From Cordia subcordata (Eukaryota; Streptophyta; Magnoliopsida; Boraginales; Cordiaceae), in assembly GCA_028554755.1 (NCBI GenBank), contig JAPTOF010000005.1, forward strand, positions 5,465,501 to 5,529,500: a stretch of 64,000 bases of DNA, written 5' to 3'. The position numbers and the translations under genes were made by a program. Below the pieces are notes generated by a model, which saw only the letters and a list, made by a program, of their open reading frames with translations, made no database searches and was not told where the DNA came from. This document shows, piece after piece, positions 23,242 through 35,013 of the stretch (its first letter is position 1; each line of letters opens with the position of its first letter).

Positions 23242-23589
23242 GGCCACTGTGGTTTTTGCTGCTTGTTATCTTCTACGTGATAGATAAAGAGATGAAGTTT
23301 ACAGATATTATAGCCGTGTGTATTGGTGAGAATTAGGACAAAGAAAAAAGGCCAACCGACTGGAACTTTTGGCTAAGTTTGGCGTACATGCCTGGCTTAT
23401 AGTTAGACGGTGCCCCACACTGAAATGCTCACCTGGACAAAATGCCAACCGACGGAACTTTTGGCGAAGTTTGGTGTGCATTCATCATTTATTCTTTCTT
23501 GAGGACTCCTTCTCCTATTTGTGCACTTAGCTGATAAAATTAACATTTCTCTGGCTAAACAACTTCGGATGTGTTGACCAGTTGGTAGC

Positions 23590-23978
23590 TTTTTATGGAA
23601 TCGAAACCGCCAATTACCGTAATTATCCTTCAGACAAGGGAATTGAAACGGAAGTATCCGATTAGCCATCATATTTACCTAGCTCTATATACCACTTTTT
23701 TAAGAAAATGGAAGAGGCTATTTTGAATATAGAGAATATATATTAAACTTTATTACTTCTTCTAACTTAGGCATTTACAACTAAAAGCTCTCATTCCTAT
23801 ATATAGGCTACAATAGAAATCTAAAACTAAATAGAATTTGGTTAAACCAATTCTTTACATAATAAAATATCTAATAAATCAATCTTAACTTGATTAGGAA
23901 AATAACCAATAAACTAATCCTAATATAATTAGGACTCTTAAATACATCTAAATTATAAATCAAGTTTATTTTCTATCA
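23590..23978 (-). mobile_element. Truncated copia 5' end (LTR, PBS, gag start) upstream of P450 A
   Basis: On the minus strand from 23978 it reads TGATAGAAAATAAACTTG and aligns over about 280 bp with the LTRs at 27586 and 30845. It continues through a primer-binding-like TGGTATATAGAGC and the gag start MMANRILPFQF, also seen at 27891. Homology stops near 23590, where P450 A upstream sequence (shared with copy B) begins. A minus-strand frame (23672-23403) runs across this junction and is a chance chimera. It lies about 350 bp upstream of the P450 start, in the same orientation. Confidence 0.82.
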
Positions 23979-23999
23979 AGCCATTATCCTAGGTGAAAT

Positions 24000-26900
24000 A
24001 AAGGTGGAATTAGTAATGGTGAAACCTATGTTGGCAATGTAATCAACCACCCTTTCCCCAGTGACCATCATCCCTTAATCAGCCATTACTATCTCAGGTA
24101 TGCCAAACTTGTGTATAATCTACTCCTCAAGACACTCAATCACATTATCCTAGCCTATTTATCTTATTGGAGCTGTATCCACCCACTTGCTGAAATATTC
24201 AGTGGTCAGAATGACAAACACATGACCTTTTGAAGAAGCTGGCCGAATCATACTAATTAGATCAATCGCCCATCCTCTAGATGGCTAAGGTTTGACTACA
24301 GGGTGAAATTCTGTATTTGGGACGCTTTGCAATGGACCATGCTTTTGTCACTACTGATATCTATCATATACCATGGATGGACAGTAGTAATTGTGTCGAC
24401 ACAAGGCCCATAGCATTTGGACTTAAGCAATTGCTCTACACATTCCTTTATGGACTTAAGCAATTACTCACAAGGCCTCTTCCTTTCCTAAGCGCCTCAA
24501 TAGCAATCCATCAGGACTACACATATAGAGCTCATTAGCCAGCAAGACATACCTTAGTGCTCTCAATTGCATCTTATGGTCTGTTTGCCCATCTGGGTTC
24601 TTAAGAGATTGGGCTATTATGAGCCTCCAATCATCTCTACCAATCTCTACAAGGCATTCCTCCGCCTCTGGCTTCTCTATAATTGAGGGACGTTCCCTTT
24701 TATGTATCACTACGAGACATTTGTCCATAACTTCAGTGACTTGTAAGGCAGATGCAAGTTGGGCTAATCCATTTGCCACTTTATTACAGACCTTGGGACA
24801 CTTTCTAGGGTTACCTCCAAAAATGTGTTAAGCAAGTGCATGGCCTTGTACAATACTTGAGTAATGCCAAGCTATTGTATTTGTATTCGCCTATCAACTA
24901 CCTGATCACAAGTTGACATTCACCAATTATCTTGATCATGGTCACCCTCATTTCTAAAAAGATCTCCTGTCAAATAATTAGCGCTTCATACACATCTTGA
25001 TTATTCAAACAAACAAACAAACCCAAGCCCAAAGACCACTTGTGTCTCTAACCCAGTGGGTACTTGAGAACGAGACATACCTCTGAAGCGACGTCAGTTC
25101 ATGACCCATCAAATAATAGTGTCCAAGAAGGTGGCTGATCATTCCAATCTCCACCTCATCTGGTAATGGGTCAGTCAAGGCATAGGTGGTCAGCCAAAAA
25201 ATTTGCTAGGGCCTGTCCCTTTACAGATTTTTGTGGAACGTAATGAAGCCTGAACTCTAAGAAGGCCAAGGTCCACTTACAAATTTGGTCTTTTAAGACT
25301 GGCCAAGTTAGCATGTAATTTATCACATAAGTTTTAGCGATCACAAAGAGAGTAATAGGCAAGATATAATAGGACAATTTACTACAAGTATAGAACGAAG
25401 ATATACAGAGTTTTTCAATCTGGAGAAATCTTCGCTTGACTTTAATCAATGCTCTATTAAGATAACAAATGGTCTGTTCATGGCCAAAGGTACTATCCTA
25501 CACAAGGAAACTCCTTATGGACTCTTTCACGACTGAAACGTATAGCTTTGGTAGCCTGTCCTTGCAAGGCGATATCAGTACTAGTGGTTCGGTAAGATAT
25601 TTCTTGATTTTTTCAAAGGCTCGCTACTGCCCCAACCCTATGAACTAAGTTTCATTCTTCAGTTTTTAATAGTGGAGAGAATGACTATTTTACCAGTAGT
25701 GTTTGAAATAAATTGCCTCAAGAAGTTAATTTGCCTCACCAACCTCTACAACCCTTGCTTGGTCTATGAAGGTAGTGCCTTGATAATTGCTTTAGCTTTA
25801 TTGGCATCTACCTCGATTCCTTGTTGATGTACCATGAAACCTAGAAAGTTTCTTGGGAAGACTCTAAATGCACACTTGAGAGGGTTCAACTTATGATTAT
25901 ACTTTCTCATCTGTAAGAATGCTTTTCGAAAACTACCAAGTGGTTCTCTTCCGTGCCAGACTCGACCATTATATCATCGATATAGACCTCCATAAATATG
26001 CTAATCATGTCATGAAAGATCAGGTTCATAGCCCCTTAATATGTTGCTCCAGCATTCTTTAAACCGAAAGGCATGACTACCCACTCATAAGTACCCAATG
26101 TCTCTGGGGATTTGAATGTTGTCTTTGGCACATCTTCCTCTTCATTGAAGATCTGGTTATACCCTGAATGGGTATCCATGAAAGAAAGGTACCTGTGGCT
26201 TGATACTGCATCTACGGGCAAATCTGCCTCTGGCATTAGATACTCATCTTTAGGAGAAGCAGTGTTGAAGTTTCAAAGATCAATGCAAACCCTTAACTTG
26301 CCATTATTTTTTTGTCATTGGGATGATATTGGCAAGCTACTCAGATTACCTAGCTATTTGTATGAACTCTGTGTTAAGAAGCCTTTTGATTTGTTTCTTC
26401 ATGGCCAGGGCCACATTTGTCTCTATGCAGCGAGGTGGTTCCTTGTACGGTTTAAACCCTTCTCTAATTGGCAATCTATGCTCTACTAGCTTGTTGTCTA
26501 ACGTAGGCATTTCTGAGTAGTCTTAAGCGAAGCAGTTTGAGAACTCACTTAGCACACCATGTCAGCTTTCAGTGCAAGTAGCACACATATAGTATGAATG
26601 TAATCACGCTCCAAAAATGCATTATACGCAGCAGCAGAGTCTACGACAAAGAAGCATACCCAAGAAGTCTTGCTTCTTACTGTAACTTCTATCGACAGAA
26701 CCCTTTTGGCCTGATAGCTTCCCAAGTGAAGTTGACAATGGAGATGTCGACCTGGAGTGAGATGTCGACCTGGAGCAGGTCAGCCTCCATTCTCTTTAGC
26801 CTTCTTAGAGTGGTTATTGGAAAGATATTGATTTTTTGTGTCGTTGTCTACCAACACCTTGGTCACTAGCTACCTCTCGAAATGCTCACCATATAAAGCC

Positions 26901-27190
26901 GCCTAACATGATGAGCAAGGGCTAATGGGAGTGGCCTGGTGAAGATTTACGAGGCCGAGGAGACCAAATCTACCTTCTCTTTCTCGGTGGGTTCAAGCTC
27001 TAAAAGGATCTTCAGACAGGACTCTAGGACATCCATCTCGAACACGTCCCCTAACAAGCAGTTTAGAGTTGTGGTGCCTGAAAAGTTAATGGCAAGGTGA
27101 ACCTCATATTAACCTAAACTTCAATCCTACATATCTGGATTGATTACTCTAATATCTTAATGATGATACCTACATACATTTTTGCACAGG
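24000..27190 (-). mobile_element. Decayed Ty3/gypsy (Tat-lineage) pol fragment
   Basis: Read on the minus strand: reverse transcriptase with SFMDTHSGYNQI, TYEWVVMPFGLKNAGATY (26140-26036) and the catalytic VYIDDI (about 25988-25970), then a thumb region NPLKCAFRV; an RNase H part with CKWTLAFLEFRLHYVPQKS and KGQALANFLADH (about 25290-25180); a linker with ANGLAQLASALQ and an integrase-side YVLLANELYM (24779-24468); and an integrase core piece WAIDLISMIRPASSKGHVFV (about 24270-24200). KGQALA(D/N)FLA is typical of Tat/Ogre-like elements. Many stops and frameshifts interrupt it. I could not find its LTRs. Sequence 26300-27190 is probably its upstream protease/gag side, but I cannot read it. Confidence 0.82.
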
Positions 27191-27228
27191 CATGTATCAA
27201 AGACAACATAGAATAGCTTTCACAGCTT

Positions 27229-27585
27229 TCACTTTAATGTCTTTTTATGGTAGATTGAACCTTCTCCTTTTCTCTCCTTGCTTCTTCGAGTGAGACTTTT
27301 TACAAAATCATCCTTGGAGATATCACATTTTTCTTCCAAATAATTGCTCAAGCCAACCCGAGAAGAGGATTTAGCAAGTTCGAGTTCTGCTTCTTCAATC
27401 TTCTTGTTCAAAGCACATATGGAAGATGATGAATCTGGTTCTTGCACACTAGGATGAGAAGAATGCTTAAAACCCATGTTGCTAACAAAATCATAAGCTA
27501 ACTTAAGTTCCAAACTTGAACTAGTGGAAAAATCATCTTCATCTCCGAAGGATGAGGAGGAATTTTCAACCAAAAAGGGAGAGTC
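27229..27585 (-). other. Unrecognised minus-strand reading frame, cut by copia insertion
   Basis: An open frame of about 115 residues, serine-rich at the start (ENSSSSFGDEDDFSTSSSLE) and then Glu/Lys-rich and probably helical (NKKIEEAELELAKSSSR), ends in KKTLK. With the copia element at 27586-31124 removed, the frame extends a little further before a stop (KSGKSEDSPF). I do not recognise a family. It could be an old gene exon or part of a retroelement gag. Confidence 0.35.
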
Positions 27586-27865
27586 TGTTAGAAAATAAAC
27601 TTGATTTAGAATTTAGATATGTTTAGAAGTCCTAATTATATTAAGATTAGTTTATTGGTTATTTTCCTAATCAAACTAGGATTGATCTATTAGTTATTTT
27701 ATTATGTAAAGGATTGGTTTAACCAAATCCTATTTAGTTTTGGATTTCTAGAATAGCCTATATATAGGGATGAAAGCTTTCAGTTGTAGATGCCCAAGAT
27801 AGAAGAGATAATAAAGTTTAATATATTCTCTCTATATTCAAAATAGCCTCTTCCACTTTCTAACA
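27586..27865 (+). repeat. 5' LTR of the GAGTC-flanked copia
   Basis: It runs TGTTAGAAAATAAAC...CTTTCTAACA. A TATA-like CCTATATATAGGGATG lies at about 27758-27773. Confidence 0.93.
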
Positions 27866-27890
27866 AAGTGGTATCTAGAGCTAGGTAAAT

Positions 27891-28775
27891 ATGATGGCTA
27901 ATGGGATGCTTCTGTTTCAATTCTCTCGCATAAGGAAGGATAATTAAAATAATTGGAAAATTCGTCTAAAAGCCCTTCTTGGCTCTCAAGATGCTTGGGA
28001 GATTGGAGAAAAAAGGCTATACGGAACCAGATGAAGATGCAACCTTGAGTCAAGCTCAAAAAGACGTGTTGACATGATCTTATAAGAAAGATCAACAAGC
28101 TCTTTCTATCATCCATCTATATTTGGATGAAGCAATGTTCGAGAAGATTTCATATGCCACTACTGCGAATGAAGCATGGGAGATTCTCCAAAAATCCCAA
28201 AAGGGAGTTGACAAGGTGAAAATGGTTCGTCTTCAGACTTTAAGAGATGAGTTCGAATCTCTCCATATGAATGATACTGAATCTATATCAGATTATATTT
28301 CAAGAGTATTGGTAGTTTCTAATCAATTAAAAAGACATGGAGAAGATTTGAAAGATATCCGTGTAGTGGAAAAAATCCTTTGTTCTTTGCATCCAAAATA
28401 TGAAAATATTTTTGTAGCCATTGAAGAATCAAAGGATTTAGATACCATGTCCATTAATGAACTCATAGGTTCGTTACAAGCCCATGAAGAAGGACATAAA
28501 AAGAAGGATAAGGAAGTCCTTGAAAAGGTTCTTCAAAGTAATCTTACTTTGAAGAAAGAAAAAAACTCCAATAATAATGGAGGTCAAAGAGGACGTGGGC
28601 GTGGTTGTGGACATAGAGGGCAAGGACGTGGCGGAAGAGGAGGATTTAATCAATCCAATCAAGAAGAGAACAACACATAAGGACCTGGGAATGGAAGAGG
28701 TAAAGGAAAGTGATAAATCGTCAATTCAATGTTACAATTGTCAGAAATTTGGGCATTATTCTTATGAATGCAGAA
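27891..28775 (+). pseudogene. copia gag with CCHC knuckle
   Basis: It begins MMANGMLLFQFSRI. After early stops it is open from 28123 to 28680 ([47 protein letters not shown]), a standard UBN2-type gag. A Gly/Arg-rich [13 protein letters not shown] tail precedes a stop and frameshift at about 28680. The intact knuckle CYNCQKFGHYSYEC (28733-28774) follows in the next frame. The knuckle keeps all four metal ligands, unlike the left-edge element. Confidence 0.88.
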
Positions 28776-30150
28776 AAAATCCAAAAGTTGTGGCTGAGAA
28801 AGCAAATTACATAGAGAAACAAGAAGAAAAGGAGATAACCTTGTTGATGGCTCATCAAGGTGAACCTAACAGAGATGGGACTTCATGGTATCTTAATACA
28901 GCAGCTAGCAATCACATGAGTGGAAAAAAGAGTATGTTTGCAGAGCTCGATGAAATTGTCAAGGGCAATGTAAAATTTGGAGATGACTCTACGATCTCTG
29001 TGGAAGGCAAAGGTAAGATTCTAATTCATTTGAAAGATAGAAGGCACCGTCTTATTTCTGAAGTTTATTATGTGCCAAAATTAAAAAGTAATATTTTGAG
29101 TCTTGGCCAACTTCTTGAGAAAAATTACACAATTTTATTGGAAGATAAACATTGTGTGAGGATGAAAATAATGTTTTGATAACAAAAGTGCCAATGACAA
29201 GAAATAGATTGTTTGCATTAAATATTCAAAATGATACAGCAAAATGTTTTAAAGCTTGTGTAAAAGAAACTTCTTGGTTTTGGCATTTCAGATTTGGGCA
29301 CTTAAATTTTGAAAATTTGTCTTTGATGTCAAAAAACAATATAGTGAATGGATTGCCTATCATCAATCATCCGGAGCAAATCTGTGAAGGCTGTCTACTT
29401 GGAAAACAAGCTAGAAAAAGTTTTCCACATGAGGCTACATCAAGAGCAAGGAGGCCACTTGAACTTGTCCATACCGATATTTGTGGATCTATAAATCCAA
29501 GTTCCTATGGTAAAAATAAGTACTTTATCCTTTTCATTGATGATTATAGCCGTAAAACTTGGGTCTATTTCCTAAAAGAAAAATCTGAAGCTTTTGAAAA
29601 GTTCAAGATATTTAAGGCCCTTGTTGAAAAGGAAAGTGGTTACAAGATAAAAGCTTTGAGATTTGATAGAGGCAGAGAATTCACATAAAAAGAATTTGAA
29701 AGGTTTTGTGAAGATCAGGGTGTTTGACGTCCTTTGATAGTTCCTCGATCGCCTCAACAGAATGGAGTTGCTGAAAGAAAAAATAGAGTGATCCTTGAAA
29801 TGATTCGGAGCATGTTGAAGACCAAAAGAATGCCAAAAGAATTTTAGGCTGAAGCTATTGATTGTGCTGTGTATCTTTTGAATTGTAGTGCTACAAAGAG
29901 TCTTTCTAATAAGACATCATTGGAAGCCTGGTATAAAAAGAAGTCTGGCATCAAGCATTTACGAGTTTTCGAATGCATAGCCTATGTTCATGTTCCAGAT
30001 CAAGTTCGATCCAAGCTTGACGACAAGAGTCAAAAGCTTGTTTTTATTGGCTACGATAGACGCTCCAAAGGTTACAAGCTCTATAATCCTATTAGTGGAA
30101 GGATTATTATTATTAGAGATGTTCAATTTGATGAAGAAGTGGAATGGGAT
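28776..30150 (+). pseudogene. copia protease and integrase region
   Basis: The protease site reads WYLNTAASNHMSG (about 28886-28925), where the expected D-(S/T)-G-A-S has become N-T-A-A-S, so the catalytic Asp is lost. The GAG-pre-integrase has HFRFGHLNFENL and EQICEGCLLGKQ. The integrase core shows the first Asp in LVHTDICG, the second in RFDRGREFT, and the Glu in NGVAERKN. It ends with KLVFIGYDRRSKGYKLYNP. Stops occur near 29687, 29727 and 29847, and a frameshift near 29160. It would insert the cDNA but is inactive. Confidence 0.88.
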
Positions 30151-30498
30151 TAGGGCACTAATGAGTAAAAAGAAGATAAATTCTTACCACTACAAGAGCA
30201 AGAAGTAGAAGCAAATAGGGATTCTATCTCTCCAATTCTTACCCCAATTTCAAGTCCAGTTCCAACTCCAACTCCAACTCCATCTCCAACCATTGGTCAA
30301 GGAAACTCCTCTGTAACAAGTTTGAGTCCTAAAGAAAGAGCTCCTTGCTTTAGAAGTTTGAGTGAGATCTATGAAGTAACTCGAAATTTAAATGAAGATC
30401 CAAATATATTTTGTCTCCATGCTGATTGTGAGCTAATAACATTTGAGGAAGTTGATATGAGTGAAAGGTCAAGAGGAGTTGTGGATGAAAAGATCTAG

Positions 30499-30835
30499 AT
30501 GATCAAAAGGAATGATACTTGGGAGCTTGCGACTTTACCCAAAAGACACAAAGTCATTGGAGTAAAGTCGGTTTACAAAATAATGAGGAATACAAAAAAT
30601 GAAGTTGAAAGATACAAGGCAAGGTGGGTTGCAAAAGGCCATAATCAAAGAGATGGCATTGACTATGGTGATTGTTCAAAAAGGCAATGGCGAAAGAGTT
30701 GGCGTGTGTGTTGGAAAGAAGTGATTGAAGATAGTGTATATGAGAGATTGCCGACATTTTAACAAAGTCCCTCAAGAGTGACGTGTTCATCCAGCTGAGA
30801 GCTTTGCTTAGAGTTACGAGAAGCAAATCAACTTT
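30499..30835 (+). pseudogene. copia reverse transcriptase remnant with internal deletion
   Basis: The frame opens with NDTWELATLPKRHKVIGVK and VERYKARWVAKGHNQRDGIDY, the start of copia RT. After about 30 more residues of unrelated frame it reaches a C-terminal piece reading ADILTKSLKSDVFIQ, normally after RNase H. The YVDD palm and RNase H are absent, so an internal deletion of most of RT/RH must lie between about 30665 and 30750. Confidence 0.85.
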
Positions 30836-30844
30836 AAGGGGGGA

Positions 30845-31124
30845 TGTTAGAAAATAAACTTGATTTAGAATTTGGATATGTTTAGAAGTTCTAATTATTT
30901 TAGGATTAGTTTATTGGTTATTTTCCTAATCAAACTAGGATGGATCTATTAGCTATTTTACTATGTAAAAGATTGGTTTAACCAAATCCTATTTTGTTTT
31001 GGATTTCTAGAATAGCCTATATATAGGGATGAAAGCTTTCAGTTATAGACGCCCAAGATAGAAGAGATAATAAAGTTCAATATATTCTCTCTATATTCAA
31101 AATAGCCTCTTCCACTATCTAACC
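30845..31124 (+). repeat. 3' LTR of the GAGTC-flanked copia
   Basis: Same 280-bp sequence as the 5' LTR with about 5% substitutions; the last base of the expected CA terminus is changed to CC. Confidence 0.92.
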
Positions 31125-31620
31125 GAGTCTTCTGACTTTCCAGATTTTTAAGCCACATTTTGAGTTATTTCTCCATAAGAATATTGGAATTGATGGTTAA
31201 TGGTGGTCAATAGTGGTAGATAGTGGTCAAGCTAGAGAAAAGCGAGAACATTTAGTTCTAATTAGAGAAAGTCATTTTTGGATTCTCATGTTTAGCTACT
31301 TCATTGGTTTGCAACTTCAAATGGTTCTTCCGATATTAATGTTGCCTTCGTTAATACTTATTTCTCTTACGTTGATGCCTTCTTCTAGCAAATTGCTTTA
31401 GTTTTTCAAATCATTTTGTATACACCATCCCTTTTGACAAAACAATTAGGAGAAAAAAGAAAAACAAAACAAACTTTGTGACACCAATTTTTTATGTAAA
31501 CTTGACCTGAGCAAATTGGATTAGAATTCTCTTCTAACTTTATTCTTTAGTCATTCAGTACACTTAGGGCACTCCCTACTTCTCACACCTTTCCCCTTCT
31601 TCACACCCCCTCCCCCGCAC

Positions 31621-32160
31621 CCAACCCCACACCAAGAAGAAAAAATATATATGACCTTAGTAATAGGTTTGCCTAGAGGCAATGCGACACTCCAAATGTT
31701 CTCTTGAATTTGTTAGGTATTGAGAATTGATGTAATTAATTGAGTCAAAAAGATTGTTGACTTTGCCTTTAATTTTTGTGGATTTCAATGATTCGAACAA
31801 TCAAGAAATTCTTAATAAAAAACTAAATTCAAAAAACCAAAAAAAAAAAGATTTTATTCCCCAAGCTTTTTATTATAATAGGACAACTAATCTACTACAA
31901 ATCTTACTTGATGCCTCTTCAAAGAATCTGGACACTTGATGCATGGTTGATTTGTTTGTTTCTTGTTCTTGTTTATCCCTTTTCATGTCTTGAAATTTTT
32001 GGGAGTCTTTCCCTTGTATTTTCTCTTTTCATACCTATCAAGCTTTTCTTTGATTTGTATTCTTGTATCTTTTAGCTTGAGCGGTTTGCATGGCATGTAC
32101 CAAATTGCATTTTAAATAAATGTATCTTAACCTAACAAAAAAAAAACAAGTTAAACTTAA
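31621..32160. other. Unique spacer in copy B at the inversion breakpoint
   Basis: No gene found. The sequence is AT-rich with A/T runs and separates the inverted arm from the direct arm of the duplication. Confidence 0.5.
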
Positions 32161-32508
32161 AAGTCTATTGAAATTAAGAGCATTTCCTGCATGAATAATT
32201 TAGAGTATGTGACATGCTTTTTGCATAAACTGTAAAAGACAACAGAATGCTGACATTTACAGATAAGAAGAAAGATCCGAGAAGCTACAAGAAGTTTGTT
32301 CCACTATTTTATGCAAATGAACCGAGGTTTGTTATATTAGATAACAAAGTTAAGTTTGACAAGTTAAGTGCCTTTTGATTTTTCTAGATCTCTTACACAT
32401 TGTAACTAAAACTAAAGAGAAAGGGGCTGAGAGAGAGATTGTAGAGCAAGAACAAATATGTTCTTCTCATGCATATTTATATTCCATCAATCTATATATA
32501 TGTCTGTG

Positions 32509-32514
<6 letters not shown>

Positions 32515-32558
<44 letters not shown>
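32515..32558. repeat. (AT)n microsatellite
   Basis: An almost pure AT run at the left edge of the Helitron-like insertion, corresponding to the TA run at 20611 in copy A. Confidence 0.95.
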
Positions 32559-32561
<3 letters not shown>

Positions 32562-34895
32562 TTAACACCCGTGCATCGCACAGGATTGAACACAAATAAA
32601 TATACTTTTTTCATAAAAGTGATGAAAATTTGCATATAACAAAAAAATGGAAATGAGACAAACTAATTTAGTTTTCATCTCATATATCAATAGAATGATT
32701 TAGAATGTAAATATTAATTTACACAATATACAAATTTACTAAAAGTAGAAAGATAAATAACACAAAGAACAACCAAATAATATAACAAACCTCACCATTA
32801 TAAATCAATCCAAAATGAATATCCAAGTATCTCATGCTTTCTTTGTCTGGATAATGTATAACTATAGCATATCTAAAGTGTCACTGAGATATCAATTGCA
32901 CAGTTTACAAACAATATATAAATAATGATTCAAAATCAATAATTCTTCAATGAAACTCAATCCAAAATTAAAATGAAATAAAATTAAGTGAAATTTTAAA
33001 TATTTAGAATTTCATTATGTCAACTCCAATGTCGCAAAACATAAATTTGAAATCAAATGTGATAATAGTTTATATAATTTATTTTTTGCCTTCAAAAGGG
33101 CATTGTGAATCCTTTTCTCCTATTCTTCTTGAACAAATCATAAATGCTTCGTGCACTCCTGTTGAACAAATCAAAATGCATTAATCTTTTCTCTCCAGAT
33201 GCTTTTTCTTGTAAATCTCTATCAAGTTGTTGATTTAATGCTATTGCTTCTATCAACATCTTCTCCCAACCTATATAAATCATTAATAAGAAATATGTTG
33301 CCTTGCAGAAGGAAACAACAACTTGAAAATTAATTTTCTTGAGAACCAAAAGATCTAGAACGCATAATTAAGCACAGTAGAGAAGAATAACCAAGGGACA
33401 TACATATCAATAAGAACTGAATCATGGTTATGTTCACTGGCTTCTTGTGGAATTAATGTCAATTTTGTTGTCGTTTGGTGTTTGGCATTACGGTAAGAAA
33501 GGACAGAAGAAAACTTACCATTAAAAATTTCCATCTATCTTTCTCTCTATCTCTCCATGTCTGCTTTCTCATTTAGAAGCTCGTATGTTTGGGGGGGAAA
33601 AGCGGAAAAGAAAATCGCAAAGAAATAGGCACTCAATCATGTCAATTTGTGTCAAACCCACTGCAATTGTTGGTCCTAATTCATAAGGCCACAATACATA
33701 AGTTCCCTGCATATTTGAAGGGATAACACCAGAAAAAGAAATCCTCAAAAATGACAAAAAAAATAAAGCACAGTCAACAAAAGCTCTTTATTTTATCTTT
33801 GCTTCTTTTTCCTTAATTTCTTACTTCATAGTTTTTATTTGCAGAGCATACAATAATTGAAAATCATATTATGCAGGAAAACGTACTTGATTAGCATAAG
33901 CACTTTAGCAAGATCAAATCATATTAATCCAAAATTACAAAATGAAAGTGTGATGCATGAGACTCCCATGAGCCCTTAGAAGAGCCAGGCTCCTATTCCT
34001 TATCATAGGCCAGAATTGGGTATAATTTCAACATAGCAAGAGATGGAAGAGCATAAAATTATATTATTGAAATCGACTTGCTAATCAAACGAACCACAGA
34101 ACCACATTAACACGTAAGTTGGACAGCAAAATAAGCAAAGAACATACAACCTTAACAATATATGCTAAAAATCTAAAAACCTACTAAGATGACCAAAGCT
34201 TGATAATCTGATATGTATCTATTCATCTGATAACGTCAGTGAGCATTTCACAATGCTTGATAAACCACTATAGCTTTACGATTTAGCATTAACAAGACTT
34301 TTAAACACAATCTCGATGGAAATGACACCCATGTGGAAACAATGAAAACAACCAACATTGTATGAGAGATAGGGTTAGATTGGTACCTATGAAGTGAGGC
34401 AGAGAATCTTAATGGAGAACAATGGATGAGGGTACCAATTAAGTTCGTGAGTGGTTGTGAAATGAACATAAAAGTATTAATATACAAAGCATCATTAAGA
34501 AAAAAGGAAACAACCCATCAATCGAGGTGCATATTACAAATCAGATAGTAAAAGATCCGATGTAGTGATGAACATATCGGCATAAATAAGGAATGATTGC
34601 CAAACTTTCCTTTACGATTTCCATGTGGCAGTTAATTGAGATGAAGCAAAATGCGTGATTTGCAAACATAGCTGAAGGTATCGATAAGGCAAGTGGCGAA
34701 GGGAAAACATAGTGGAAGAGATAGGGTTTAAACCACGAAAAATGCTTACAAATATCAAGGGCAAAAAAAAAAAAAGATCATTGAACAAAAGTAAAGGCAT
34801 AGTTGTCTTTATTCGCAGAATGTAAAGCTTATTATATAGAGCGCCACATGACATCATAGTATTGTATCTTATTTTGTTTTATTATATAGTATAGA
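32559..34895 (-). mobile_element. Helitron-like insertion downstream of P450 B
   Basis: Absent from copy A. On the minus strand the 5' end reads TCTATACTATATAATAAAAC (34895-34876), a common plant Helitron start beginning with TC. Near the other end is a short hairpin, CCTGTGC-GAT-GCACGGG (32584-32568), followed by about ten AT-rich bases, as in Helitron 3' ends. The CTRR terminus is not visible, probably lost in the AT repeat. There is no Rep/helicase gene, so it would be non-autonomous. Short reading frames inside (for example 33349-33092) match nothing I know and may be captured fragments. Confidence 0.6.
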
Positions 34896-35013
34896 TATGT
34901 GGGAAGGGAAAGTTAAGGAACTACTCATAAAGTCCTATTACCTCCCATAACCATAGTTTGACCCATTTCACAAATGGGTCTAATTAGGTTAGCCTATATT
35001 GGGTGGCCTAACC

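Larger units (their letters stand above)
19849..23596. repeat. Segmental duplication, copy A
   Basis: Sequence downstream, through and upstream of P450 copy A has a counterpart around copy B (31265-37648). The part 20211-23596 aligns in direct orientation. The part 19849-20210 aligns with 31265-31620 in reverse orientation (for example AAATTGGATTAGAAT versus ATTCTAATCCAATTT, and GTTGCAAACCAATGAAGTAG versus its complement). The promoter-side homology ends where a truncated copia begins. Confidence 0.85.
27586..31124 (+). mobile_element. Bounded non-autonomous Ty1/copia element with GAGTC target duplication
   Basis: Two 280-bp LTRs (27586-27865 and 30845-31124) begin TGTTAGAAAATAAAC. GAGTC occurs directly before (27581-27585) and after (31125-31129). 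A primer-binding site TGGTATCTAGAGC is at 27869-27881, and a purine tract AAGGGGGGA (30836-30844) precedes the 3' LTR. Inside are gag, CCHC knuckle, protease, integrase, a short RT start and a C-terminal ILTKSLKSDVF-type end. The RT palm and RNase H are missing. By eye the LTRs differ at about 14 of 280 positions. Confidence 0.93.

Noticed and set aside
22483..23287. Plus-strand frames opposite P450 exon 1
   Set aside because: Antisense shadows; the same occurs at copy B.
23403..23672. 89-residue minus-strand frame starting MMANRILPF
   Set aside because: Only the first 25 or so residues are copia gag; the rest runs into P450 upstream DNA by chance.
33092..33349. 85-residue minus-strand frame
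   Set aside because: No family recognised, lies in the Helitron-like insertion, no supporting splice or start context.
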